Shown here: piece by piece, positions 11,701-19,348 of the stretch
Layout: each line of letters opens with the position of its first letter
Position numbering within the stretch: the stretch's first letter is position 1
Source: Herbaspirillum sp. AP02
GTDB lineage: Bacteria > Pseudomonadota > Gammaproteobacteria > Burkholderiales > Burkholderiaceae_D
Direction of reading: 5' to 3'
DNA length: 64,000 nucleotides
Assembly (NCBI RefSeq): GCF_015767275.1
Contig: NZ_JADWMY010000001.1
Span: 310,001 to 374,000, forward strand
Translations under genes and position numbers: made by a program
Notes under the pieces: generated by a model
The model's database searches: none
What the model was told of the DNA's origin: nothing
The model's input: only the letters and a program-made list of their open reading frames with translations

Positions 11701-12132
11701 ATGCAAATCGGTGTAGACAGCCAGCGCGCGGTCGACAACAAGCGGGTCTTCATCGTCGACTGTGATGACGTCAGCGGGTTGGCGCTGCAGTTCATGCTTG
11801 CCGACGAGTGCGAGGCGCATCTGCTGGCGGATGTGGAGAGTGCCTTGCGCAAGGGGCGGGACTGGCCGCCCGATCTGCTCTTGCTGGGTCAGGGCAATCT
11901 CGCCAAGGAGGGCATGGAAGTACTGGCGCAGTTGCGCCAGCAGCATCCGGCCATGAAGATCGTGGTGGTCTGCGACAGCGCCGATGACAGCCATGTCCGG
12001 CAAGCGCTGGCGCAAGGTGCCAACTCCACCCTGCTGCGTCCGCTCACGCTGGAGGGCGTGCGCCGCAAGGTCGATGCCCAACTGGGCCGACGCACGCCCC
12101 TGGGCCTGGGCATCGCGGTGACGGTGGTGTAA
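11701..12132 (+). CDS. Receiver-like protein lacking the phospho-acceptor aspartate
   Basis: A 143-residue protein with the overall receiver pattern: VFIVDCDD at beta-1, DLLLLGQGNL at beta-3, IVVVCDS at beta-4 and LRPLTLE at beta-5. The phospho-accepting Asp that normally ends beta-3 (LLD) is Gly here, and the conserved beta-5 Lys is Arg. It is therefore probably a non-phosphorylated pseudo-receiver used for protein contacts. The RBS AAGGAG precedes the ATG at 11701. First gene of a rightward set divergent from nifH. No output domain is present. The fold call is from pattern only. Confidence 0.7.
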   Translation: MQIGVDSQRAVDNKRVFIVDCDDVSGLALQFMLADECEAHLLADVESALRKGRDWPPDLLLLGQGNLAKEGMEVLAQLRQQHPAMKIVVVCDSADDSHVRQALAQGANSTLLRPLTLEGVRRKVDAQLGRRTPLGLGIAVTVV

Positions 12133-12136
12133 GACC

Positions 12137-12589
12137 ATGTGCGCGACCCGCCTCCCCTTGAAGCTGCCGCATCGGGCTGCACCGATGGCGGGGCCATCGA
12201 TCCCTCCGGCGCTGGCCAATCCGCATTACCAGCAGATTGGCGGAGAGCCGGTCGTGCGGCAACTGGTCGACCGCTTCTACGCCCTGATGGACCAGCTGCC
12301 CCAGGCGGCCGTGGTACGCGCCATGCATCCGGCCGACCTGGCGCCGGCCAGGCAGCGCCTGTTCATGTTCCTCTCCGGTTGGCTGGGCGGCCCACCCCTG
12401 TATGCCGAGGCGTTCGGCCACCCCCGCCTGCGCCAGGCGCACGCGGGATTTGCCATCGATCCTGCCGCACGCGATGCCTGGATGGCCTGCATGAACCAGG
12501 CGCTGCAAGAACTGGTACCCGACGAGGTGTTGCGGCAGCAACTGGGTGCCGCATTTTTCAAGACTGCCGATTTTCTGTGCAACCAATAA
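12137..12589 (+). CDS. Truncated haemoglobin, group II (TrHbO) type
   Basis: A 150-residue protein. VDRFYALMDQLP fits helix B, the FLSGWLGGPPLYAEAFGHP segment is the E-F region of group II truncated globins, and RLRQAHAGFAID contains the proximal His (RxxH). AARDAWMACMNQAL is the G/H helix signature. It would bind O2 or NO near nitrogenase. It follows the pseudo-receiver by 4 bp. The start is uncertain: a second ATG at 12185 is possible and neither has a strong RBS. Confidence 0.87.
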   Translation: MCATRLPLKLPHRAAPMAGPSIPPALANPHYQQIGGEPVVRQLVDRFYALMDQLPQAAVVRAMHPADLAPARQRLFMFLSGWLGGPPLYAEAFGHPRLRQAHAGFAIDPAARDAWMACMNQALQELVPDEVLRQQLGAAFFKTADFLCNQ

Positions 12590-12598
12590 GGAAACTCC

Positions 12599-13186
12599 AT
12601 GAGCACTCTCGCAAATACCCCGCTGGCCGATCTCGACAATGACGGCCGTCTGCTGAGCCCGGTCTTCAAGGGCCCGACCAAACGCAATGGACGCGTCGCC
12701 TTCCGTGGTGAAATCGCGCTCAAATACCAGGCCAGCCTGGCCGACGAAAAGCGTCCCCCGGAAATCAAGCTGGACCAGGTGATGACGGTGGCCGACGTGG
12801 GCAGCGCCACCATTCCTTTCCTGGCCGGCATGGCGCCTTCGCTGGAACACATCAAGCTGCTGTGCGAAGTGCTGGGGGACAAGCTGGCCGCCGATGGCAA
12901 GTACTTCTTCTTCGCCTGCAACCTGGACATCTCGCTGCGTTTCCGGATTCCTTATGGCGGTGCCACGTTCTACGTGATGCCGCTGGACGAATCGACGGTC
13001 TATAACGAGCTGCTGGAATTGTTCCACATCGAGCGTGGCGATCTCAAGAAACTCGACACCGCTGAAAAGATCCTGGCGGTGGCCGACGGTGCCCTGCGCT
13101 TCAACGGAAAATTCGAAGAGATCAGCTTCCAGCGCGGCCTGGAGTTGATGGGGCCGATCAAGATCAAGGAAAACCGCCCGGTATGA
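12599..13186 (+). CDS. Unrecognised 195-residue protein in nif-divergent operon
   Basis: I do not recognise a family. The protein is soluble, with mixed alpha/beta character, no signal peptide and no obvious metal motif. The FACNLDISLRFRIPYGGATFYVMP segment looks like a beta-rich core and the C-terminal half is helical. It has a clear RBS (AAGGAAACTCC) and starts 9 bp after the truncated globin, so the two are cotranscribed. Context suggests an accessory nitrogen fixation role, perhaps connected with oxygen or redox. Function unknown. Confidence 0.85.
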   Translation: MSTLANTPLADLDNDGRLLSPVFKGPTKRNGRVAFRGEIALKYQASLADEKRPPEIKLDQVMTVADVGSATIPFLAGMAPSLEHIKLLCEVLGDKLAADGKYFFFACNLDISLRFRIPYGGATFYVMPLDESTVYNELLELFHIERGDLKKLDTAEKILAVADGALRFNGKFEEISFQRGLELMGPIKIKENRPV

Positions 13187-13269
13187 CGCCACAGGGTCGG
13201 GTGGCTGCCAGCCATCAGGAATGCTGCCCCACCCTGCGCGAACGCCCCCTCAACACCAGCGAGCCGACC

Positions 13270-13506
13270 ATGCCCCTTTTCGACTTTCTCTGTACCGCCT
13301 GCGACACGCATTTTGAGAAACTGGTCCGCACCGGCGACACGCCAGCCTGCCCGGGCTGCGGCAGCCATGCGGTACTCCGGCAGGTATCGGCACCCCGGGC
13401 ACCGGGCAAGAGCGCCGGCATCCTGCAGCGCGCCCGGACGCAAGCCGCCCGCGAGGGACACCTCAGCAATTACCGTCCATCGGAATTGCGCAACAAACTG
13501 AAGTGA
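13270..13506 (+). CDS. FmdB-type zinc ribbon protein
   Basis: A 78-residue protein. C8-x2-C11 and C27-x2-C30 form the zinc ribbon, followed by a basic tail. The start (MPLFDFLC) was chosen because FmdB-family proteins begin this way; the frame is open upstream to 13183. Last gene of the rightward set; it ends 4 bp before the convergent SIR2-like gene. Confidence 0.82.
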   Translation: MPLFDFLCTACDTHFEKLVRTGDTPACPGCGSHAVLRQVSAPRAPGKSAGILQRARTQAAREGHLSNYRPSELRNKLK

Positions 13507-13510
13507 CCCA

Positions 13511-14362
13511 TCACACCGGCAGCCCCAGTTGCGCACACAGCAGCGCTGAGAAGTCCGCCGTTTCCATGGGGAGCACCTCGATACCATGTTCCTCCAGGAA
13601 GCGCTGTTCATTGCGCGAGGGCGGCTCCGCCAGCACCGCCCAATGCCGCGCCGATGAGCGCTTGGTGATCTGGTGCGCAAAACTGCGCTGCAGCTGATCG
13701 TTGAAACGGCAGCCGATGAACAGGAAATGACGGCCTTGCCGCAGTGCCTGCACGTGCGCTGGAATCGGCGTCTGGATGTCGATCTCGGTGAGCACTTCGA
13801 CGAAATCGGAGTCCGACACGAGATAGTTGGCGGCCGGTGCATGCGCGCCAACGGGCTGATACAGCAAGGTGTTCCAGCTCGACACGATGCTCTCCTGGAC
13901 CGCCTGCCCACTGCCATCGTAATACTGGTACCAGGTGCCGAAATGCTCGGACTGCGACAACCCCTGCACCTGCCCCCAGTCATCGCGGCCGCTGGCGAGC
14001 ATGGCGTTGCGCATGGCATCGTCATACCAGAGCGCGACGATCATCGGGATCTCCGGCATGCCGGCCAGCGCCTGCTGTAGTGGCAACGGCGGCAGAGCGG
14101 CGGAGAATGCCCCCTGCATCAATTGCACCAGGCTCTTGCGATGCTTGAAGTTCTCGATGAATTGCGCAGTAGCCGTGAGCCGATTGCGGATCTTGTGCGG
14201 CACCGTGACCTGAGCGGCCAGCAGCGCCGCCAGTTTTTCCTGCGAATCGGGCAGCGGGCCATCCGGCACCTGCCTCAGCAAGCCCGGACCCAGGTAAGGA
14301 ATGAGCTCCCCCTTGGTGAGCGCATCGAACAGGTCTTGCAAGGTGTCCTCAGTGGTAGGCAT
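13511..14362 (-). CDS. SIR2-like domain protein of the nif cluster
   Basis: A 283-residue protein. LIPYLGPGL near residue 20 resembles the nucleotide-binding start of SIR2-like domains, and a later block (FVEVLTEIDI...ALRQGRHFLFIGCRFND) resembles the second half of SIR2_2-type proteins. The catalytic His of true sirtuins cannot be assigned with confidence. It is the last gene of the leftward nifB run, 35 bp after the [2Fe-2S] ferredoxin. A NAD-binding or NAD-consuming activity is inferred only. I took the ATG at 14362 because the frame upstream overlaps the ferredoxin gene. Confidence 0.72.
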   Translation of the reverse strand: MPTTEDTLQDLFDALTKGELIPYLGPGLLRQVPDGPLPDSQEKLAALLAAQVTVPHKIRNRLTATAQFIENFKHRKSLVQLMQGAFSAALPPLPLQQALAGMPEIPMIVALWYDDAMRNAMLASGRDDWGQVQGLSQSEHFGTWYQYYDGSGQAVQESIVSSWNTLLYQPVGAHAPAANYLVSDSDFVEVLTEIDIQTPIPAHVQALRQGRHFLFIGCRFNDQLQRSFAHQITKRSSARHWAVLAEPPSRNEQRFLEEHGIEVLPMETADFSALLCAQLGLPV

Positions 14363-14397
14363 GGCGATGGCTCCTCGGCGCAGGCGTTCAGGCAGGT

Positions 14398-14703
14398 TCA
14401 GCGCCCGGAGGCGAAATTGAGCAATTCGAGGGTGACGTCGTCCTCGCCCACGATCACCTGGCAGGCCAGGCGCGACTTGGAACCGACACCCACGATGCTG
14501 TCGAGTTTGGCGTTTTCCGTCGGGGTGGTACGCGAGACGCCCTTGCGGCCTTCCAGCACGAAGATGTGGCAAGCGCCGCACTCGGCCTTGCCCTGGCACT
14601 TGTTGGCAATGGCTTCGCCAGCCTTCATGACGGCGGCCAGCAGCGTGGTGCCGATGCTCACCTCGATGGTCTTGCCGGAGGGTTGGATGGTAACGACGGG
14701 CAT
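14398..14703 (-). CDS. [2Fe-2S] ferredoxin of the nif cluster
   Basis: A 101-residue plant/adrenodoxin-type ferredoxin with C36-x5-C42-x2-C45 and C81. It belongs to the nif-associated [2Fe-2S] ferredoxins, which act in Fe-S assembly or electron supply. The start at 14703 has the RBS AAAGGAG. The frame extends upstream to 14976 but would overlap the aminotransferase-like gene. Confidence 0.9.
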   Translation of the reverse strand: MPVVTIQPSGKTIEVSIGTTLLAAVMKAGEAIANKCQGKAECGACHIFVLEGRKGVSRTTPTENAKLDSIVGVGSKSRLACQVIVGEDDVTLELLNFASGR

Positions 14704-14777
14704 GGTCAGGACTCCTTTGTAATGAATGAGGTCAATGAGACCGGAGATGAAAAATCGGAAAAAGCCATGCGCCCCGC

Positions 14778-15926
14778 TCAGTAGATCGCCGCCCCGGCAC
14801 CGACATTGCTGGAGGCATCCTTGGCCGCCTGCACGATGAAGTGCACTTCGTCGGTATTGAGGTGCCCGTGCAAGGGCAAGGCAATGCAGCGGTCGGCGAT
14901 CTTCTCGGTCAGCAACAGATCTCCGCGCTTGCAGCCAAAGCAGCTGTAGTAGAACTGCTGGTGCAGCGGCTGGCACCAGGCGGCGGCTTCCACTTCCTGG
15001 CTGGCCAGGTCTTCGATGATCTGGTTGCGCATGGTGCGGGTGAAGCGTGTACCCAGGTGGACCAGGTACAGCATCCAGTACACCTCGTCGACGTCAGGGC
15101 CGATATAGGGCGGTTTGATGCCCTCGAAAAACTGCACGTGCTTCAGGTAGTAGGCCTCGACCTGCTTGCGCCGCAGCAGGATTTCATCAAGCCGCTCCAA
15201 CTGCGCGATGCCGATGGCTGCGCTCAGATCGCTCATCGACGCCTGCATCGGGACCCGGCTGGCCACGGCAATGGACTGGCGATCGCCCAGATTGCGGTTG
15301 CGCATATAGTGCAATTCACTGGCCAGCTCCGGGTCATCGGTGACCAGCATGGCGCCCTCGCCACAGCACAGCGCCGAGGGCTGCGAAAAATCGAAGATGG
15401 CAATGTCACCGAAGTTGCCCACCACGCGACCCTGGTAACGCGAACCGATGGCTTCGGTGGAATCCTCGATCAGGCGCAGGCCATGCGCCTGTGCCAGCTG
15501 GCGGAACTCGGCCCAGGCGGCCGGATGGCCGTTGCAATTGCCCACCACGATAGCGCGCGTGCGCTGGCTGATCTTGTCGGCCACCTTGTGCGGTGCCAGG
15601 TTGCCGCTCCAGTAGTCGATGTCGGCAAACACCGGCGTCGCTCCGACCAGCGTGATGGCATGGACGATCTGATGCCAGGAGTACGCGGAGGCAATCACCT
15701 CATCACCGGCACGGATCCCCATGGCTCGCAAGGCCAGCATCAGCGCCACCGTACCGCTGGCAGCGGCCACGCCATAGGTACGGCCGAGGTAGGAGGCAAA
15801 TTCGTTTTCGAAGGACTCGACCACCGGGCCGGCGGACAGGCCCGACGACACCAGCACCCGCGTGACGGCTTCCAGCTCGCGGGTGCTGACGTCGGGGTCC
15901 GACAATTTGATCCATTCCTGTTCCAT
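14778..15926 (-). CDS. DegT/DnrJ/EryC1/StrS-fold protein without the PLP lysine
   Basis: A 382-residue protein with the fold-type I aminotransferase features of the DegT family: SGTVALMLALRA (phosphate-binding region), EDSTEAIGS with the PLP-ring Asp at D155, and GEGAMLVTDD after the normal lysine site. In place of the usual FSF..xK..(T)GEGG motif it reads FSQPSALCCGEGA (180-192) with no lysine, so normal Schiff-base chemistry is unlikely. GGAGGA lies 9 nt before the ATG at 15926; a GTG at 15935 is too close to the RBS. It sits inside the nifB-type run. Substrate unknown. Confidence 0.85.
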   Translation of the reverse strand: MEQEWIKLSDPDVSTRELEAVTRVLVSSGLSAGPVVESFENEFASYLGRTYGVAAASGTVALMLALRAMGIRAGDEVIASAYSWHQIVHAITLVGATPVFADIDYWSGNLAPHKVADKISQRTRAIVVGNCNGHPAAWAEFRQLAQAHGLRLIEDSTEAIGSRYQGRVVGNFGDIAIFDFSQPSALCCGEGAMLVTDDPELASELHYMRNRNLGDRQSIAVASRVPMQASMSDLSAAIGIAQLERLDEILLRRKQVEAYYLKHVQFFEGIKPPYIGPDVDEVYWMLYLVHLGTRFTRTMRNQIIEDLASQEVEAAAWCQPLHQQFYYSCFGCKRGDLLLTEKIADRCIALPLHGHLNTDEVHFIVQAAKDASSNVGAGAAIY

Positions 15927-15956
15927 GTGATGCACTCCTCCGGGTATTGGCTCAAC

Positions 15957-16217
15957 TCAGGACAAACGGACGATCACCACGCCGCTGGCCTCATCGGGGC
16001 CATCGACCACACGCCAGCAATGGGCATCGGTATCGACCAGGTACAAGGCATATCTGTGCCCGCGCCAGTAAGGCGTTTCGCCGCGCATGTCCTCCTGGTC
16101 GCAACGGCTGCACACCAGGCGCGGCAAGGCGCTGCGCAGGGCCGCCAGGGCGTTGGCATGGGCGGCATCCTGCAGCACCTCCTGGACAGCGGCCAATTGC
16201 TGGACCGACAGGCTCAT
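15957..16217 (-). CDS. Small unrecognised nif-operon protein (86 residues)
   Basis: Helical N terminus, then a LVCSRCDQEDM segment with a C-x2-C pair, then a beta-rich end. It lies between nifT and the DegT-like gene with short gaps, so it is part of the operon. Small proteins of this kind recur in proteobacterial nif clusters (possibly DUF6129) but I cannot confirm the family. Function unknown. Confidence 0.72.
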   Translation of the reverse strand: MSLSVQQLAAVQEVLQDAAHANALAALRSALPRLVCSRCDQEDMRGETPYWRGHRYALYLVDTDAHCWRVVDGPDEASGVVIVRLS

Positions 16218-16229
16218 CGCATCGGCTCC

Positions 16230-16439
16230 TCATTCGCCCAGACGGCGTGCATCGATGGTCACCGGCAATACGGTGGCCGCATCCATTGCTGGCAATGCCA
16301 ATTGCCAGCCATTGGCCAGGGTGACGTGGCCTCCCCACATGTCGGGCTTTTCCATCGCCACGATGGGCTCTTCCAGATCTTTCTTGGGGACATAGGCCGA
16401 CAGCAAGCCTGCCGAGTTCTTGCGGATCATCACCTTCAT
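16230..16439 (-). CDS. nifT: NifT/FixU protein
   Basis: A 69-residue protein beginning MKVMIRKN and containing the family block YVPKKDLEE...WGGHVTLANGW. NifT is widely conserved after nifK or nifB but its loss has little effect in tested species. The start follows AGGAGCCCAAC. It begins 35 bp after the nifS stop. Confidence 0.9.
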   Translation of the reverse strand: MKVMIRKNSAGLLSAYVPKKDLEEPIVAMEKPDMWGGHVTLANGWQLALPAMDAATVLPVTIDARRLGE

Positions 16440-16474
16440 GTTGGGCTCCTGATTGGTTGGTCCGGTAAGGCTCC

Positions 16475-17638
16475 CTAGGCCACTCTTGCCTGCAAGGGCT
16501 GGACAATCTGCGCGATCTGCAACAAGGCCGCCAGCACCGCATCGATCTCGTCGTCGCGGGTATCGCGGGAGAGCGAAAAGCGTAGCGTCGCCGCGGCCTG
16601 CTCGCTGGACAAGCCCATGGCCATCAGCACGTGGGAGGGCATGTCGCCGCTGGCGGTACAGGCCGACCCGCTGGAGGCGCAAATTCCCAGGCGATCCAGG
16701 CGCTCCAGCACCAGTTCGGCATGGACCTGGCCGAAACGCACGCTGACCGTATTGGGCAGACGCGCTGCGCCCGCACCATTGATCCTGACCTGCGGCAGGC
16801 GTGCCAGGCCGCGCTCGAAGCGCTGACGCAATGCGCTCACTGCCAGCATCCGTGGCAGCGCCGCACGCGCCTGGGCCGCTGCCACGCCCAGCCCGACGAT
16901 GCCCGCCACGTCCTCGGTACCACCGCGCCGGCCACGTTCCTGGTGGCCGAACAGCAAGGGCGGCAACCTGATCCCCTTGCGCACGTACAGGGCGCCGATA
17001 CCCTTGGGCCCGTGCAGCTTGTGCGCCGACAAGGACAGCAGATCCACGCCCATGGCCGCCACGTCGCATGGAACACGGCTTACTGCCTGCACCGCGTCGG
17101 TATGGAACAGCACACCGCGCTGGCGCGCCAGTTCGGCCGCCCGGGCAATCGGAAACACCACCCCGGTCTCATTGTTGGCCCACATCAGGCTCACCAGGGC
17201 GGTATCTGGCGTGATGGCCGCCGCCAGTTCATCGAGCTGCAGTTGGCCATGCTCATCCACCGCGATCCAGCTGATGCGCACGCCCTGTGCCTGCAGATGC
17301 CGCAACAGCAGCAAGGTGGAAGGATGCTCCACCAGGCTGCTCACGATATGGCGCCGCTGCGGCTGCACGGCCAGCGCGCCCAGGATGGCCATGTGATTGG
17401 CTTCGGTGGCGCCACTGGTGAACACCAGTTCGGCCGCCGAGGCAGCGAGCAGGGCCGCCACCTCCGTGCGGGCACTGTTCATGCGCTGGCGTGCAGCGTC
17501 ACCGACCCGGTGCTTGCTGGAGGGATTGCCCCAGGCTTCATCCTGGCAGGCCTGCATGGCCGCCAGCACTTCCGGTGTGGGCCGGGTGGTGGCGTTGTTG
17601 TCGAGATAGATGGTGGTATCCATGGGTGGCGCACTCAT
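16475..17638 (-). CDS. nifS: NifS cysteine desulfurase
   Basis: A 387-residue PLP enzyme that supplies sulfur for nitrogenase Fe-S clusters. The PLP lysine is K207 (SAHKLHGPKG) and the persulfide-forming cysteine is C327 (SSGSACTASG). The chosen ATG overlaps the stop of the upstream gene as ATGA; a second ATG five codons in (MDTTIYLDNN) also fits the family N terminus. No nifU is next to it; the IscA variant upstream may be its partner. Confidence 0.95.
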   Translation of the reverse strand: MSAPPMDTTIYLDNNATTRPTPEVLAAMQACQDEAWGNPSSKHRVGDAARQRMNSARTEVAALLAASAAELVFTSGATEANHMAILGALAVQPQRRHIVSSLVEHPSTLLLLRHLQAQGVRISWIAVDEHGQLQLDELAAAITPDTALVSLMWANNETGVVFPIARAAELARQRGVLFHTDAVQAVSRVPCDVAAMGVDLLSLSAHKLHGPKGIGALYVRKGIRLPPLLFGHQERGRRGGTEDVAGIVGLGVAAAQARAALPRMLAVSALRQRFERGLARLPQVRINGAGAARLPNTVSVRFGQVHAELVLERLDRLGICASSGSACTASGDMPSHVLMAMGLSSEQAAATLRFSLSRDTRDDEIDAVLAALLQIAQIVQPLQARVA

Positions 17639-18009
17639 TGCCAGAACAACCTTGCGGTGTCCCGGTTGATGCAATCCATCAAGACCTGCAGGCTGCGTTC
17701 GAGCATGAAGAATTCCCAGCCGCCTTCCGGGTGATCCTTGCGGAAGAGCTTCCATACGCCCAGCTCGACGTGATATTCCAGCAGCGCGATATCGACCATG
17801 CCGCCCTCGGCATCGATATTGCGCGAACAACAGGGACTCTGGATCAGATAACCGCTCGCGGTCATCTCCACGCGCGGCACGACATACAGGTAGCGTGCGC
17901 GCTTCTGCAGCATGCGTTCGATACGCCGCAGATCCAGCTCATTGGGATGCCACCTGCGGATGCCACCTGCAGTGGGCAACCCATCGGCCTGGGCGATGGT
18001 CTGGTTCAT
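17635..18009 (-). CDS. Conserved nif-cluster protein, DUF3024-like
   Basis: A 124-residue soluble protein. The core (DLRRIERMLQKRARYLYVVPRVE, then SPCCSRNIDAEGG and IALLEYH) resembles the DUF3024 group found beside nifZ and nifS. The paired cysteines in SPCCSRN might bind a metal or an Fe-S intermediate. It overlaps the stop of the preceding NifZ-type gene (ATGA at 18006-18009) and the start of nifS, so all three are coupled. Family name is tentative. Confidence 0.75.
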   Translation of the reverse strand: MNQTIAQADGLPTAGGIRRWHPNELDLRRIERMLQKRARYLYVVPRVEMTASGYLIQSPCCSRNIDAEGGMVDIALLEYHVELGVWKLFRKDHPEGGWEFFMLERSLQVLMDCINRDTARLFWQ

Positions 18010-18254
18010 GCCGGCTCCAGCAGGACGATTTCTTCTTCCAGACAACCCACTACGCGGTTGCCGGGAAACTCCACCAGATACACCGGGATGGTGGACTCTT
18101 CATGCATGCCCACCTGCACCACTTCGCCTGGCGTACCCTGCGCCACCAGCAGGGCCTCGGCCTCGCAGTCCGGGTAGGAGCCATCGTTGAACAGGTCGAT
18201 GCTGGCTTGCACCCGCTGTCCCCATGCATATCTGGCCACGCGTGGTTCGATCAT
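18006..18254 (-). CDS. NifZ-domain protein (second copy)
   Basis: An 82-residue protein with the SH3-like NifZ fold: RYAWGQRVQASIDLFNDGSYP followed by GTPGEVVQVG and YLVEFPGNRVVGCLEEEI. NifZ helps mature the second P-cluster pair of NifDK. It is the shorter of two adjacent NifZ-type genes and differs enough in sequence that it may have a different partner. Confidence 0.82.
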   Translation of the reverse strand: MIEPRVARYAWGQRVQASIDLFNDGSYPDCEAEALLVAQGTPGEVVQVGMHEESTIPVYLVEFPGNRVVGCLEEEIVLLEPA

Positions 18255-18271
18255 GTTGTCGCTCCCTGGAT

Positions 18272-18568
18272 TCAGGCCGCCTGCCCGGACGTGACGGGCT
18301 GGTCGAGCGATTGCAGCTCGCGCCCTTTCATGCCGACCCGGTAACCGTGTTCGACGAATTCGATGCCGTAGATGTAGAACTGCTGCAGGAAGGTACCGAT
18401 ACTGGTCACATAGCCGACATCGCCTTTCTTGACCAGGATGTCGCCGATCTCGCGGCCCGCGAAGGTGCCATCGTTGCGGATGGTCTTGGTGCTCCTGACC
18501 TTTTCGCCATAGCTGAATTGCGGCGGCCCGTCCAGTTCGACCCGGCCATCATCACGGTTGATCTTCAT
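18272..18568 (-). CDS. nifZ: NifZ
   Basis: A 98-residue protein. FSYGEKVRSTKTIRNDGTFAGREIGDILVKKGDVGYVTSIGTFLQQFYIYGIEF is the usual NifZ core (positions ~18-70). It is required for full assembly of the MoFe protein P-clusters in model diazotrophs. It lies 17 bp before the second NifZ-domain gene. Confidence 0.92.
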   Translation of the reverse strand: MKINRDDGRVELDGPPQFSYGEKVRSTKTIRNDGTFAGREIGDILVKKGDVGYVTSIGTFLQQFYIYGIEFVEHGYRVGMKGRELQSLDQPVTSGQAA

Positions 18569-18600
18569 GGTCCCAGCTCCAGTTGCTATGTCATCGTAGT

Positions 18601-19344
18601 TCAGGCCAAACCGCTGCGATTACGCGCCAAGGCGCGCACCGCATCGTCTTCATCGTCCGACAGCAAGCCAAGATGCGCCGTATCGATGCGTTCAGCCACG
18701 CTGTAGCGCACACGCCAGTCCGGGTCATGGCACAACGCCACCAGTTGTGCCGGTGCCAGGCGTTGCGCCACCACCGTGCGTACCGCAGCGTCTTCATCCC
18801 TGGCCATCGCACCCAGCAGCGCCGATCCCGCCCTTGCTGCCACTACGCGGCGCACCTCGCGATCTTCATCGTGCAGCATGCGCACCAGCCATTGCGGTTC
18901 GATACGCTGCGCCACGATTAGGCGCACGCCATAATCGCCATCGCCCATCATCTGGTGCAGCTGATCGACGTGCAGCCGCCGCGCCACCTGGATACGGACC
19001 TCGCGATCCGGATCTTGCCGCAACATCAGCAGCTGGCGCTGCGGCAAGCGCTGCGCCACACTCCAGCGCACCGTGGCATCCGGGTCATCGATCATGCGTG
19101 GCAGGTAAAACACTTCCACGTGCTTGGCCGCCACCGCCCTCACCTCGAAATAGGGATGGCTCAGGAATTCCTTGGCCAGCGCCGGATTCCACGTAAAGAA
19201 CCGGTCGATGCGCCGAGCATAACGATCATGCACGCAGGCCTTGGCCAGTTCGCACCGCGTGGAGGGGCGGCCCATCTGCGCGCAGTCGACACACGACAAT
19301 GCCCGTCCCTGCCAATCGGTCGCCGCAAAGGGCTCTGTATCCAA
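18601..19344 (-). CDS. LRV-type protein with N-terminal [4Fe-4S] motif
   Basis: About 247 residues. The N terminus carries C18-x2-C21-x9-C31-x5-C37, the Fe-S motif of leucine-rich-repeat-variant (LRV) proteins. The rest is made of ~24-residue LRV repeats with the recurring pattern DPDxxVRxxVAxRL. A relative is known in the Azotobacter nif region. The start is not an ATG by best fit: a TTG at 19344 lies 9 nt after AAGG and just behind the IscA stop. ATG codons at 19437 and 19413 would overlap the IscA gene deeply. Confidence 0.82.
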   Translation of the reverse strand: MDTEPFAATDWQGRALSCVDCAQMGRPSTRCELAKACVHDRYARRIDRFFTWNPALAKEFLSHPYFEVRAVAAKHVEVFYLPRMIDDPDATVRWSVAQRLPQRQLLMLRQDPDREVRIQVARRLHVDQLHQMMGDGDYGVRLIVAQRIEPQWLVRMLHDEDREVRRVVAARAGSALLGAMARDEDAAVRTVVAQRLAPAQLVALCHDPDWRVRYSVAERIDTAHLGLLSDDEDDAVRALARNRSGLA

Positions 19345-19348
19345 TTGC

